Source of the DNA: Ruegeria sp. HKCCA6707
GTDB lineage: Bacteria; Pseudomonadota; Alphaproteobacteria; Rhodobacterales; Rhodobacteraceae
DNA: 64,000 bases
Direction: 5' to 3'
Assembly: GCF_013033515.1 (NCBI RefSeq)
Contig: NZ_WQEG01000002.1
Span: forward strand, 124,001-188,000
Position numbers and translations under genes: made by a program. The notes under the pieces were generated by a model that saw nothing but the letters and a program-made list of their open reading frames with translations, had not been told where the DNA came from and searched no databases. Shown here piece by piece: positions 52,843 to 61,783 of this stretch. Each line of letters begins with the position of its first letter. The stretch's first letter is position 1.

Positions 52843-54024
52843 ATGGCTTTGGATTTCTCGAACGTAACAGTGAACGCATGGCGCCGCGAAAACGGGCGCG
52901 TTGGTGTTCGCAACCATGTGCTGATCCTGCCGGTTGACGATATTTCCAACGCGGCTTGCGAAGCGGTGGCCAATAACGTCAAGGGCACATTGGCGATCCC
53001 GCATGCCTATGGCCGTTTGCAATTTGGCGAAGACCTGGACCTGCATTTCCGTACGATCATCGGCACCGGGGCCAACCCCAATGTGGCTGCCGTGGTGGTC
53101 ATCGGGATCGAGCCGGAATGGACCAAGGTGATCGTCGACGGCATCGCCAAGACCGGCAAACCGGTCGAAGGTTTCTCGATCGAGCAAAAGGGCGACTTTG
53201 AGACCATTCGCCAGGCCAGCTGGAAGGCCAAGGAATATGTCCATTGGGCAACCGAGCTGCAAAAAGAACCCTGCCCGATCAACGAGCTGTGGGTTTCAAC
53301 CAAATGCGGTGAAAGCGACACAACGACCGGCCTGTCATCCTGCCCGACCGTAGGCAACGTGTATGACAAGCTGCTGCCCCATGGCCTGACCGGGTTCTTT
53401 GGTGAAACATCCGAGATCACCGGGGCCGAGCATATCTGCGAGAAACGCGCCGCCACTCCCGAAGCGGCAGCCAAGTTCAAGCAGATCTGGCAGGCCTATA
53501 CTGACGACGTCATTTTTGCGCACCAAACTGACGATCTGTCAGACAGCCAGCCCACCAAAGGCAACATTTTGGGCGGGTTGACGACCATCGAAGAAAAAGC
53601 CCTGGGCAATTTGGAAAAGATCGGGCGGACTTCGACCTATATCGACGCTATTGGTCCCGCAGAAGCACCTGAAAAAGGGCCGGGTCTGTACTTCATGGAC
53701 AGTTCATCAGCAGCGGCAGAATGTGTGACTCTGATGGCTGCTGGCGGTGCGGTGATCCACACCTTCCCGACGGGGCAGGGCAATGTTGTCGGCAACCCAA
53801 TCGTTCCGGTGATCAAGATCTCGGGCAACCCGCGTACCCTGCGCACCATGGGCGAACATATCGATCTGGATGTGACCGGTATTCTGACCCGTGAAATGAC
53901 CATTGAAGAGGCCGGCGACGCGCTGATTGAGATGATCCGCCGCACCGCCAATGGCCGCCACACCGCTGCCGAAGCGTTGGGGCATCGCGAGTTTTCCATG
54001 ACCAAGCTCTATCGCTCGGCATAG
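52843..54024 (+). CDS. suyB: (2R)-sulfolactate sulfo-lyase, large subunit
   Basis: 393-residue catalytic subunit of the UxaA/GarD superfamily. [22 protein letters not shown] opens the protein. [41 protein letters not shown] and [20 protein letters not shown] contain the metal or cluster-binding cysteines and acids. It ends [20 protein letters not shown] 52843 is chosen, as the upstream open codons overlap suyA in another frame. It desulfonates 3-sulfolactate in the cytoplasm. A sulfite exporter for the product is not adjacent; a TauE/SafE gene exists at 32012. Confidence 0.83.
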   Translation: MALDFSNVTVNAWRRENGRVGVRNHVLILPVDDISNAACEAVANNVKGTLAIPHAYGRLQFGEDLDLHFRTIIGTGANPNVAAVVVIGIEPEWTKVIVDGIAKTGKPVEGFSIEQKGDFETIRQASWKAKEYVHWATELQKEPCPINELWVSTKCGESDTTTGLSSCPTVGNVYDKLLPHGLTGFFGETSEITGAEHICEKRAATPEAAAKFKQIWQAYTDDVIFAHQTDDLSDSQPTKGNILGGLTTIEEKALGNLEKIGRTSTYIDAIGPAEAPEKGPGLYFMDSSSAAAECVTLMAAGGAVIHTFPTGQGNVVGNPIVPVIKISGNPRTLRTMGEHIDLDVTGILTREMTIEEAGDALIEMIRRTANGRHTAAEALGHREFSMTKLYRSA

Positions 54025-54137
54025 GATCGGTTGCACCGCACAGGACAGGCCCAGCCCGGTGGACAATCGGGCTGGGATTTTTCACGTTTGGGGCGGGGCA
54101 GGCGCGCAAGGACAGGAGATTTGTTCTGGAACACAGA

Positions 54138-55127
54138 TTGAAGATCGAAGAGGCCGAGGATCTGGTAACCAAGGCGCTGGTCGCCAATTTCGTGTCCGAG
54201 CGAAACGCGCGCTCGGTCGCCAAAGCACTGGTCGCAGCAGAGGTTGACGGCCAGGCCGGGCACGGATTCTCGCGCGTTGCCTCCTATGCAGCACAGGCGA
54301 GGTCGGGCAAGGTTGCAGGTGCGGTCTGTCCAACGGTTTCGGCCGCGGGCCCTGCTGTCTTGCGGGTGGATGCCGGGTTTGGCTTTGCCTATCCCGCCAT
54401 CGATCTGGCCGTCGACGAGTTGACCAAGCTAAGCAAGACCACCGGCATTGCGGCTGCGGCGATTACCCGTTCGCATCATTGCGGCCAATTGGGCGCGCAT
54501 GTGGAACGGCTTGCTGAGAACGGGCTGGTTGCGCTGATGGTGGCGAATACACCCAAGGCCATGGCGCCCTGGGGTGGCAACGCGGCCTTGTTTGGAACAA
54601 ATCCCATAGCCTTTGCCGCCCCGCAAGGTGAGGGCGCGCCACTGGTCATTGATCTGTCACTGTCAAAGATCGCGCGCGGCAAGGTGATGGCGGCCAAGAA
54701 AAAGGGCGAGCCGATCCCCGAAGGCTGGGCGCTGGATGCTGACGGCAACCCCACAACCGACCCGGATGCCGCACTTTCGGGCATGATGCTGCCCATGGGT
54801 GATGCAAAGGGATCGGCCCTGGCGCTGATCGTCGAAATACTCGCCGCGACCCTGACAGGAGCGAATACCAGCGCGCAGGCCAGTTCGTTTTTCGAGGCTG
54901 AGGGCGCGCCTCCGGGCGTGGGTCAGTTCATCATCGCGATTGACCCAGGGTGCGTCAGCGGCGCGCCTTTCGCAGCACAGCTTGCGGCTCTGGCCGGTCA
55001 GATCGAAGCACAGGACGGTGCAAGACTGCCGGGCACACGCCGCGTGCAGGCACGTCGCGAGGCTCGTGATCGGGGGGTTGTGGTGCCTGACCACCTTTGG
55101 GGTGAGTTAAGCCAAACAGACAGCTGA
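54138..55127 (+). CDS. LDH2/MDH2-family oxidoreductase, candidate (R)-sulfolactate dehydrogenase
   Basis: About 330-residue NAD(P)-dependent 2-hydroxyacid dehydrogenase of the malate/L-lactate/L-sulfolactate dehydrogenase family. AEVDGQAGHGFSRVASYA, ITRSHHCGQLGAHVERLAE (catalytic His), and FGTNPIAFAAPQ followed by DLSLSKIARGKVMAAKKKGE are typical. No ATG or GTG fits the N-terminus. TTG 54138 or CTG 54126 (the latter 7 bases after GGAG) are candidates, so the start is unsure. Following suyAB by 113 bases, a ComC-like role interconverting sulfolactate and sulfopyruvate is plausible. Confidence 0.8.
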   Translation: MKIEEAEDLVTKALVANFVSERNARSVAKALVAAEVDGQAGHGFSRVASYAAQARSGKVAGAVCPTVSAAGPAVLRVDAGFGFAYPAIDLAVDELTKLSKTTGIAAAAITRSHHCGQLGAHVERLAENGLVALMVANTPKAMAPWGGNAALFGTNPIAFAAPQGEGAPLVIDLSLSKIARGKVMAAKKKGEPIPEGWALDADGNPTTDPDAALSGMMLPMGDAKGSALALIVEILAATLTGANTSAQASSFFEAEGAPPGVGQFIIAIDPGCVSGAPFAAQLAALAGQIEAQDGARLPGTRRVQARREARDRGVVVPDHLWGELSQTDS

Positions 55128-55292
55128 AATCCTTTCTGCCGTGATCTCTCAAAATGGGCAGCGGTGGTCGAACAAGCTGGTGTGGCCCGATATTCTGTCT
55201 TTTAAGCGCGTTGGAAAACTGTTTTTGTGTGAGTGGCCAGACACCTGACACCTCTGCTGTCTTGAGGCAGGGCTCATAAAAGGAGCACATCA

Positions 55293-55673
55293 ATGGCAGA
55301 TCGTTACCAGCTAGGAATGCGAACGCGAAGATCTGTTTTGGGCAAAGCACATGTTGAGCGTGCCGAAATGGAGAAAACCGAATTCGACGCGCCGTTCCAG
55401 AGCTTGATCACCGAAGGTGCTTGGGGGACCGTCTGGTCTGATACCACGATCAGCCAACGCGACCGCTCGATGCTGACACTCGCCCTGTTGGCAGCGATGG
55501 GGAATTTCGAGGAAATTCCCATGCATATCCGCGCCACTGCCAACACCGGGGCGTCCAAAGACGACGTTATGCAGGCTTTCTTGCATGTCGCGATCTATGC
55601 GGGCGTACCCAAAGCCAATCATGCCATCAAAATCGCCAAACAAACCTATGCCGAGATGGAGGAGCCATCATGA
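55293..55673 (+). CDS. pcaC: 4-carboxymuconolactone decarboxylase
   Basis: 126-residue Pca[21 protein letters not shown] at the start, then [15 protein letters not shown] and the AhpD-like core [23 protein letters not shown], then the helix [20 protein letters not shown]. It decarboxylates 4-carboxymuconolactone to beta-ketoadipate enol-lactone in protocatechuate breakdown. ATG 55293 follows AAAAGGAG. It overlaps pcaH by 4 bases. In most pca operons pcaD sits directly upstream; here the preceding 165 bases are noncoding. Confidence 0.93.
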   Translation: MADRYQLGMRTRRSVLGKAHVERAEMEKTEFDAPFQSLITEGAWGTVWSDTTISQRDRSMLTLALLAAMGNFEEIPMHIRATANTGASKDDVMQAFLHVAIYAGVPKANHAIKIAKQTYAEMEEPS

Positions 55674-56398
55674 CGAAGCCAGGCGAGTTCTATCCGCGAA
55701 ACCGAGATATTCATCCTGTGTCGCTGTCGCCCGGGTACAAGTCTTCGGTGACGCGCAGCCCGCGTTTGGCACTGGTGTCTCTGCAGAGCACGATATCAGA
55801 ACAGACCGGGCCGGTATTTGGCGCCGATGATATTGACGCTGGCGATAACGATCTTCTGACCAACTATGCCGCGCCGGGCCAAAGCCCTATTGGTGAACGT
55901 ATTATTCTTCACGGTCACGTATTGGACGAAAACGTGCGGCCTGTTCCGAACACGCTGGTCGAGATTTGGCAAGCAAATGCGGGCGGGCGCTATAGGCACA
56001 AGAAAGACACTTACCTTGCGCCCATTGACCCCAACTTCGGCGGTTGTGGACGGACATTGACCGATGAAAACGGGTATTTCTTTTTCCGCACTGTAATGCC
56101 GGGCGCTTATCCGTGGCGCAATCATGCAAACAACTGGCGGCCCGCGCATATACATGTCTCGATCTTTGGATCGGGTTTTGCACAGCGGCTGATTACGCAA
56201 TGCTATTTCGAAGGCGATCCTTTGATACCGCTCTGCCCCATCGTGCAGACGATCCCGGATCAAAACGCGATTGAGCAGCTTGTGGCCAGGCTGGACCTGA
56301 ACGCCACAATTCCGCTGGATAGCGTTGCTTATAAGTTCGACATTATTCTGCGCGGTCGCCGTTCGACTTTGTTCGAAAACCGTCCCGAGGGGAACTGA
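55670..56398 (+). CDS. pcaH: protocatechuate 3,4-dioxygenase beta subunit
   Basis: 242-residue intradiol dioxygenase subunit carrying the non-heme Fe(III) site. Ligands are Tyr108 (GGRYRHKK), Tyr147 ([14 protein letters not shown]), His160 and His162 (PAHIHVS), at the spacing known from Pseudomonas Pca[22 protein letters not shown] is the usual core. It forms an alpha-beta complex with PcaG and opens the ring of protocatechuate to 3-carboxymuconate. One base separates it from pcaG. Confidence 0.96.
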   Translation: MTKPGEFYPRNRDIHPVSLSPGYKSSVTRSPRLALVSLQSTISEQTGPVFGADDIDAGDNDLLTNYAAPGQSPIGERIILHGHVLDENVRPVPNTLVEIWQANAGGRYRHKKDTYLAPIDPNFGGCGRTLTDENGYFFFRTVMPGAYPWRNHANNWRPAHIHVSIFGSGFAQRLITQCYFEGDPLIPLCPIVQTIPDQNAIEQLVARLDLNATIPLDSVAYKFDIILRGRRSTLFENRPEGN

Positions 56399-56399
56399 C

Positions 56400-57020
56400 A
56401 TGGTACAGGCGCTTAAGTATCTCAGCGAAACCGCATCGCAGACGGCGGGTCCCTATGTCCATATCGGCCTTTCGCCCGGCGCGGCGGGGTTTGATATTTA
56501 CCGGCAAGAACTGGGTCATGACATCTGTGGACCGAATGCCAAAGGCGAGCGTATTCGGGTCACCGGCGTTATCATCGACGGGACGGGGGCACCCATCAAG
56601 GATGCGATGCTTGAGGTCTGGCAGGCCAATGCCGACGGGGTCTATGCGCATCCCGGTGGTGGAGGACCGGTTGAGGACGGGTTTCGCGGCTGGGGTCGCG
56701 TCATTACCGATTTCGAAACCGGTGAATGGACCTTCGAGTCCGTGAAGCCAGGTAATACCGCTGGCAGCGCTGGCACTCCGCAGGCGCCCCATCTCAACCT
56801 TTGGATTGTCGCGCGGGGTATCAATGTCGGCCTGAACACAAGAATGTATTTTGCTGACGAGGCCGAAGCAAATACCATCGACCCCGTGCTCAATCTGATT
56901 GAGTGGGAGAGCCGCCGCGCCACTCTTATCGCTGATCGGGATGTACTTGGGGATTTACCAACCTATCGTTTCGATATTCGACTTCAGGGCGACAATGAGA
57001 CGGTCTTTTTTGATGTTTAG
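56400..57020 (+). CDS. pcaG: protocatechuate 3,4-dioxygenase alpha subunit
   Basis: 206-residue subunit homologous to PcaH but without the iron ligands. SETASQTAGPYVHIGLSP is the alpha-subunit N-terminus, then DGTGAPIKDAMLEVWQANADG, FRGWGRVITDFETGEWTFES, APHLNLWIVARGIN and the end RFDIRLQGDNETVFFDV. ATG 56400 fits family length; an upstream extension in the same frame overlaps pcaH and is rejected. It pairs with PcaH. Confidence 0.95.
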   Translation: MVQALKYLSETASQTAGPYVHIGLSPGAAGFDIYRQELGHDICGPNAKGERIRVTGVIIDGTGAPIKDAMLEVWQANADGVYAHPGGGGPVEDGFRGWGRVITDFETGEWTFESVKPGNTAGSAGTPQAPHLNLWIVARGINVGLNTRMYFADEAEANTIDPVLNLIEWESRRATLIADRDVLGDLPTYRFDIRLQGDNETVFFDV

Positions 57021-57089
57021 AAAAAACCGGCTACGTTTGGTTTCCGTTCGAACCCGATGCGATACGGTTCGGCACAAACAGGAAACGAC

Positions 57090-57944
57090 ATGATGACCGC
57101 AAGTCAGCCAAAACCTTGTATCATTTGTGTTGCCATCACCGGTTCGGTGCCGCGCAAGTCCGACAACCCCGCTGTTCCCATTTCGGTCTTGGAGCAGATC
57201 GAAAGTACTCAGGAGGCGTTTGAAGCGGGGGCCTCGATCGCACATCTCCATGTTCGCAATGACGATGAGACCCCCACATCAGACCCGGACAAGTTTGCAG
57301 CGTTACAAGATGGTCTGAAGAAACACTGCCCCGGCATGATCGTTCAAATGTCGACGGGCGGCAGGTCCGGTGCCGGGCAGGCACGCGGTGGGATGTTGCC
57401 ATTACGGCCAGACATGGCATCGCTCACGGTTGGGTCGAACAACTTTCCGACCCGCGTTTACGAGAACCCGCCTGATCTGGTTGCATGGCTCGCCTCAGAG
57501 ATGCGGACCTATGAGGTCAAGCCCGAGATTGAAGCCTTTGACCTGAGCCATATCTTCAGAGCCAAGGAAATGGCTGACGCCCAAGAGCTGCTTGGCACCC
57601 CGTATGTACAATTTGTTATGGGGGTAAAGAACGCAATGCCAGTCGACCGCCTTGTCTTCGATTTCTATGTGCAAACAGTGCACCGATTGTTCGGCTCGGA
57701 CGCACCGTGGTGTGCGGCAGGAATCGGGCGTCATCAAATCACGCTGAACGAATGGGCAATCTCGGCAGGGGGGCATGCGAGGACCGGGCTGGAGGACAAC
57801 GTTCGGCTTGATCGGGAGACATTGGCTCCGTCAAATGCCGCTTTGGTAGAGCGCACAATCGAGATTTGCGAGAAACACGAGCGTCCTGTGGCAACTTGGC
57901 GCCAGGCCCGAGACATTCTGGGCCTTCGGCCCGTAGCGGCCTGA
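57090..57944 (+). CDS. beta-keto acid cleavage enzyme (BKACE, DUF849)
   Basis: 284-residue Zn-dependent TIM-barrel enzyme. CVAITGSVPRKSDNPAVPIS, SIAHLHVRNDDETPTSDPDKF (His-x-His zinc ligands), SLTVGSNNFPTRVYENPP, and EIEAFDLSHIF match the 3-keto-5-aminohexanoate cleavage family. These enzymes react a beta-keto acid with acetyl-CoA to form acetoacetate and a new acyl-CoA. ATG 57090 follows GGAAACGAC. It sits between pcaG and pcaB, 69 bases after pcaG. Beta-ketoadipate would be the logical substrate, giving succinyl-CoA without a PcaIJ transferase; this is inferred from context. Confidence 0.87.
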   Translation: MMTASQPKPCIICVAITGSVPRKSDNPAVPISVLEQIESTQEAFEAGASIAHLHVRNDDETPTSDPDKFAALQDGLKKHCPGMIVQMSTGGRSGAGQARGGMLPLRPDMASLTVGSNNFPTRVYENPPDLVAWLASEMRTYEVKPEIEAFDLSHIFRAKEMADAQELLGTPYVQFVMGVKNAMPVDRLVFDFYVQTVHRLFGSDAPWCAAGIGRHQITLNEWAISAGGHARTGLEDNVRLDRETLAPSNAALVERTIEICEKHERPVATWRQARDILGLRPVAA

Positions 57945-57948
57945 TCCG

Positions 57949-59259
57949 ATGACAGGTGCTCTGAATGCTTTGACTGCCCCGATTTTTGGGCACGGGCCGA
58001 CACGTGCGCATTTCGGCGATGGTGCTATTGCCGAAGCGATGCTGCGAGTCGAGGTGGCTTTGGCACAGGCACAGGCCTCGCTTGGGTTTGTTCCGAACGC
58101 TGCAGCTGCCGAAATATCTGCGTTGAAACTGCCGGGTTCCGTGACCGAGGATCTGACGATTGGGGTCGCGCAAGCAGGGGTTCCGGTTCCGGCACTTCTG
58201 TCTGCGTTGCGCAACCAGCTTTCTGACGAGGCGGCCGACTTTTTGCACTTTGGGGCCACAAGTCAGGATATAGTTGATACAGCCTTCTGTCTTTGTGCAC
58301 AGGCAGCGTTGGATGATCTGGCCGATTTGCTGACCGATTTGGTCGACTTGCTGCACGATCTCTCTCAGACTCACGACAAGACCCTTATGTTGGCGCGGAC
58401 ACGCGGGCAACTGGCGACACCAATCACCTTCGGCCTACGCGCCGCGCAATGGGCGCAGCCTTTGGTCAGCGCCGAGGCGGATCTGAGCGAGCTCAGAGCC
58501 GGGGCGCTGCGCATACAGCTGGGCGGCGCTTCTGGCAGTCGATCAGCGTTTAGGGGTTCGGAAGACGATGTGGCCCGTGCGATGGCCGCACAATTGAACT
58601 TGAGCGATGGTCCGCCATGGCACACCGATCGAAGCGGTGTTCAGAAACTGTCGGCCTGGTTGATGCAGGTTGTGAGCGCCATTGGAAAGATCGGGCGCGA
58701 TGTCAGCATTGCCACGCGTGGTGAGATTTCCGAGTTGCGGCTTGCGCAAGGGGGGGCGTCTTCGACCATGCCGCACAAGTCCAATCCGGTGCTTGCTGAG
58801 ATGCTTCAATCACTTGTGCCGGTTGCAACGGGATATCAGGCCGGTTTGGCTGCCAGCACCGTTCATTTGGAAGAGCGCGATGGTGCGAATTGGCCCGTCG
58901 AATGGTTGCTCATGCCACTTTTGTTTGAAACCGCCGGAGCAGCGTTGGACCATGGCATCGCGCTGCTGCAGGGGCTTGAGGTCGACGCGACGTCGATGCG
59001 TGACAGGGTGGGTTCTGAGCCTGCTGTTCATGCCGAGGCCGCAGTATTTGCATTGGCGGAAACGATGGGCCGGGGGAAGGCGTCGCGCATTGTCAAAGAC
59101 GCTCTGGCGTCCGGCCAACCCTTGCGACAAGCCCTTGCTGTTCACGGCGCAGTCGACTGGGACAGGGTTTTGTCAGATGCCCCCTATATCACCGCTGCTT
59201 CAAAAGTTGCGGATGAAATATTTGCCAAGAGACAAGTACTCCGCCGAGAAACGCGCTGA
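57949..59259 (+). CDS. pcaB: 3-carboxy-cis,cis-muconate cycloisomerase
   Basis: 436-residue member of the fumarase/aspartase superfamily. LHFGATSQDIVDTAFCL, then RTRGQLATPITFGLRAAQW, and the signature GASSTMPHKSNPVLAEML (the catalytic Ser loop) are all present. It lactonises 3-carboxymuconate, the product of PcaHG, to 4-carboxymuconolactone for PcaC. It starts 4 bases after the BKACE gene. A strong hairpin (59274-59304) follows the stop. Confidence 0.94.
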   Translation: MTGALNALTAPIFGHGPTRAHFGDGAIAEAMLRVEVALAQAQASLGFVPNAAAAEISALKLPGSVTEDLTIGVAQAGVPVPALLSALRNQLSDEAADFLHFGATSQDIVDTAFCLCAQAALDDLADLLTDLVDLLHDLSQTHDKTLMLARTRGQLATPITFGLRAAQWAQPLVSAEADLSELRAGALRIQLGGASGSRSAFRGSEDDVARAMAAQLNLSDGPPWHTDRSGVQKLSAWLMQVVSAIGKIGRDVSIATRGEISELRLAQGGASSTMPHKSNPVLAEMLQSLVPVATGYQAGLAASTVHLEERDGANWPVEWLLMPLLFETAGAALDHGIALLQGLEVDATSMRDRVGSEPAVHAEAAVFALAETMGRGKASRIVKDALASGQPLRQALAVHGAVDWDRVLSDAPYITAASKVADEIFAKRQVLRRETR

Positions 59260-59273
59260 CTTGTAGAGGGTGT

Positions 59274-59304
59274 GGGTGAGACATCCGGTTTTGCTGTCTC
59301 ACCC
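59274..59304. terminator. hairpin between convergent pcaB and znuA
   Basis: GGGTGAGACA pairs perfectly with TGTCTCACCC (10-base arms, 11-base loop). It lies between the two stops and should end both transcripts, although no long T-run follows on either strand. Confidence 0.65.
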
Positions 59305-59310
59305 GACGCA

Positions 59311-60480
59311 TTATTGTGGCAGACACTCTGAAAGCGACGCGGCCATGGCCCTGATCAGCTGCGGGTAAAGGTCTGGTCCCGGTGTAAGAGCTGCGCCCTG
59401 CGGGTCGATTACACTTGTGCGAGCTTCGGTTCCGTCGAGGACCGTTGATACGATACCGGTGTTGAATTGGGGTTCGGCCAATACGCAATCCACACCTTCA
59501 TCCCGGATGCGCGCCTGAATCTCGGCAATGCGGGCAGGGCTGGGGTCAGAGGCGTCGCCGATCGAAATGGCACCAGCGGCGGGAAAATCGAACGCGTCCT
59601 CAAAATACTGATAGGCGTCGTGGAACACGATAAAGCTACCACCGCGTACCGGGTCCAATGTCTGCGCGACCTCGGCAGACAGCGCAGCCATTTCTTCGCG
59701 CGCCGCGGCCGCATTGGCAAAATAGGTTCCGGCGTTATCCGGATCGGCCGCCGACAGCTGTGCCGCGATCACGTTCAGCCATGTTTCGGCATTCGCCGGA
59801 GACAGCCAGGCATGTGGATCATGTTCGCCGTGGTCGTGATGATCATGTTCAGCATGATCGTCATGCCCATCGTGATCGTCATGCCCATCGTGATGGTCAT
59901 GCTCAGCGTGTTCCTCATGATCATGGTCGTGATGCTCGTCGCCATGCGCCGCTTCATCTTCATGATCATGGTGGTCATGGTCTTTGTCTTCTGCGTGTTC
60001 TTCGTGATCGTGATCATCATGCGCGTGCTCATCACCGTGATCGCTATGGTCGTCGTGGTCGTCGTGGTCGTCATGACCATGATCGTCGTGATCCTCATGG
60101 TCTCCGTGGTCATGGGCCTCGAACAGAGCATTTTCGCGGAACTCCAGCAAAACCGTACCATCCGCATCGAGAAGGCTTGTCACGCTGGCACCTTCTGCGA
60201 GCGTCTCGATTGCATCCTCAAGCCAAGGTGTCAGATCGTCACCCATCCAGAAGACCAGGTCGGCCTGTTGCAGAGCTGCGGCCTCGGACGGGCGCAGGTT
60301 GTATGCATGCGGCGATGCCCCGGGGGGGATGACCAGATCCGGGGTGCCGACTCCATCCATGACACGCGCCACCAGCGAATGCACAGGGGCGATGTCGACC
60401 GCAACGTTCGGGACCTCGGCGAGGGCCGTTCCACCCATGAGTGCTGCGGTAATCGATAGTGGAAGAAGCTTTCTGGACAT
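59311..60480 (-). CDS. znuA: zinc ABC transporter binding protein with very long His/Asp loop
   Basis: 389-residue periplasmic zinc-binding protein of the cluster 9 family. Signal peptide LLPLSITAALMGGTALA is cut before EVPNVAV. PVHSLVARVMDGV and GASPHAYNLRPSEAAAL carry zinc ligands. GEHDPHAWLSPANAETWL and FHDAYQYFEDAFDFP carry the rest. Between about residues 122 and 222 lies an unusually long run of His, Asp and Glu (HDDHDDHDDHSDHGDEH and similar). Such loops gather zinc and hand it to the site. Divergent from zur-znuCB, 56 bases away. Confidence 0.94.
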   Translation of the reverse strand: MSRKLLPLSITAALMGGTALAEVPNVAVDIAPVHSLVARVMDGVGTPDLVIPPGASPHAYNLRPSEAAALQQADLVFWMGDDLTPWLEDAIETLAEGASVTSLLDADGTVLLEFRENALFEAHDHGDHEDHDDHGHDDHDDHDDHSDHGDEHAHDDHDHEEHAEDKDHDHHDHEDEAAHGDEHHDHDHEEHAEHDHHDGHDDHDGHDDHAEHDHHDHGEHDPHAWLSPANAETWLNVIAAQLSAADPDNAGTYFANAAAAREEMAALSAEVAQTLDPVRGGSFIVFHDAYQYFEDAFDFPAAGAISIGDASDPSPARIAEIQARIRDEGVDCVLAEPQFNTGIVSTVLDGTEARTSVIDPQGAALTPGPDLYPQLIRAMAASLSECLPQ

Positions 60481-60500
60481 CGGATCCTCTGTGTGATTTT

Positions 60501-60538
60501 ATAACATTATGAGCGACATACATGATATGAAATAACAT
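60501..60538. promoter_or_regulatory. candidate Zur operators between znuA and zur
   Basis: ATAACAT occurs at 60501-60507 and again at 60532-60538. The second lies in ATATGAAATAACAT (60525-60538), which runs into the zur start codon. Read on the other strand it gives ATGTTATTTCATAT, closely matching ATGTTATCACATAA upstream of the COG0523 gene. AT-rich dyads of this kind fit alphaproteobacterial Zur sites. Assignment rests on repetition and context. Confidence 0.5.
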
Positions 60539-61049
60539 GACAAGTGACTCCCCCCCTGTTCCAGCCGAAGACACCGCGCCGGTGGGTTTTCAGGCGCATG
60601 ATCATAAGGCCTGTGTCGCGACCGCGCTGGCGTCGGCAGAAGCACGATGCAAGCAAGATGGGCTGCGCCTGACCGATGTGCGGCGCAAGGTGCTTGAGAT
60701 GTTGCTGCAAGAGCATCGCGCCCTTGGGGCCTATGCGATTCTTGACCGGCTGCGCGAAGAAGGCTTCGGCTCGCAACCGCCGGTGGCCTATCGCGCGCTC
60801 GACTTTCTGGTGCAGAACGGATTTGTCCACAAGATCGAACGTCTGAATGCCTTTGTGGCCTGTTCCCATCCCGGGGCCACGCATTCGCCAGCGTTCATGA
60901 TTTGTCGAAAATGCGATGCGGTGGCCGAGGCACAGTCAGCCCCGGCCAAAGGCGCATTGGGTGCCGCCGCGCGCGCCGCCGGGTTCGAGATCGAACGCAC
61001 GGTTGTCGAGGCCGAAGGCCTGTGCCCCGACTGCACTGAAAAGGCTTAA
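60537..61049 (+). CDS. zur: zinc uptake regulator, Fur family
   Basis: 170-residue Fur-type repressor. After about 35 variable residues comes the winged helix: RLTDVRRKVLEMLLQEHRAL, then GAYAILDRLREEGFGSQPPV and AYRALDFLVQNGFVHKIERL. The dimer domain has FMICRKCDAVAEA and the terminal CPDC, the two Cys pairs of the structural zinc site. It lacks the longer His-rich elements of Fur and follows the Zur pattern. It heads zur-znuC-znuB and is divergent from znuA, so it probably represses both sides when zinc is ample. Confidence 0.9.
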   Translation: MTSDSPPVPAEDTAPVGFQAHDHKACVATALASAEARCKQDGLRLTDVRRKVLEMLLQEHRALGAYAILDRLREEGFGSQPPVAYRALDFLVQNGFVHKIERLNAFVACSHPGATHSPAFMICRKCDAVAEAQSAPAKGALGAAARAAGFEIERTVVEAEGLCPDCTEKA

Positions 61050-61051
61050 GA

Positions 61052-61783
61052 ATGAGCCTGATCAAGGTCGAAAACCTCAGCGTCCGATATGGCGCCAATA
61101 CGGTTCTGAGTCATGTCGAGATGACCATCGAACCGGGTGAGATCGTCACGATCGTAGGCCCGAACGGGTCGGGCAAGACAAGCTTGTTGCGTGCGATAAT
61201 CGGGGCGACCAAACCTTCTGCGGGGCAGGTGGCGCTGAAGCCTGGATTGAAGATCGGCTATGTGCCGCAGAAACTGCATATTGATCCCACGCTGCCCATC
61301 TCGGTCGAGCGGTTCATGCGTCTGACCGACCGGGTGTCGCGGAACGACTGTGCTGCGGCGCTTGAGGCCGCAGGCGTGCCTGACTTGCTGCTGCGGCAGA
61401 TGTCACAATTGTCGGGCGGGCAGTTCCAGCGCGTGATGCTGGCCCGGGCGCTGATCAACCAGCCCGAGGTTTTGTTGTTGGACGAGGCCACGCAAGGACT
61501 GGATCAACCCGGATCTGCCGCGTTTTATCGCCAGATCGAAGAGGTGCGTCGCGAAACCGGCTGTGCCATTCTGATGATCAGCCACGAATTGCACGTGGTC
61601 ATGAGCGCGTCAGATCGCGTGATCTGCCTCAATGGCCATGTCTGCTGTCAGGGCTCGCCGGCCGTGGTGGCCTCGGCACCGGAATACCGCGCGCTATTCG
61701 GAACGGGTACGGGTGGCGCGCTGGCGCTCTATCGGCACGACCATGACCATGATCACGACCACCACCATGAAGCGGCTGAATGA
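61052..61783 (+). CDS. znuC: zinc ABC transporter ATP-binding protein
   Basis: 243-residue ATPase. Walker A GPNGSGKTSLLRAIIG at about 35-50, signature MSQLSGGQFQRVMLARALIN, Walker B VLLLDEATQGLD, and SHELHVV for the H-loop. The C-terminus ends in a His/Asp tail (DHDHDHDHHHE), as in many ZnuC proteins, possibly a local zinc sensor. It begins 2 bases after zur and overlaps znuB by 4 bases. Confidence 0.94.
   Translation: MSLIKVENLSVRYGANTVLSHVEMTIEPGEIVTIVGPNGSGKTSLLRAIIGATKPSAGQVALKPGLKIGYVPQKLHIDPTLPISVERFMRLTDRVSRNDCAAALEAAGVPDLLLRQMSQLSGGQFQRVMLARALINQPEVLLLDEATQGLDQPGSAAFYRQIEEVRRETGCAILMISHELHVVMSASDRVICLNGHVCCQGSPAVVASAPEYRALFGTGTGGALALYRHDHDHDHDHHHEAAE

Noticed and set aside
59467..60459. 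Long plus-strand open frame across znuA, rich in Met/Val
   Set aside because: It is antisense of the His/Asp codon run, which yields Met, Val and Ile on the other strand. It has no ribosome site and no family features.
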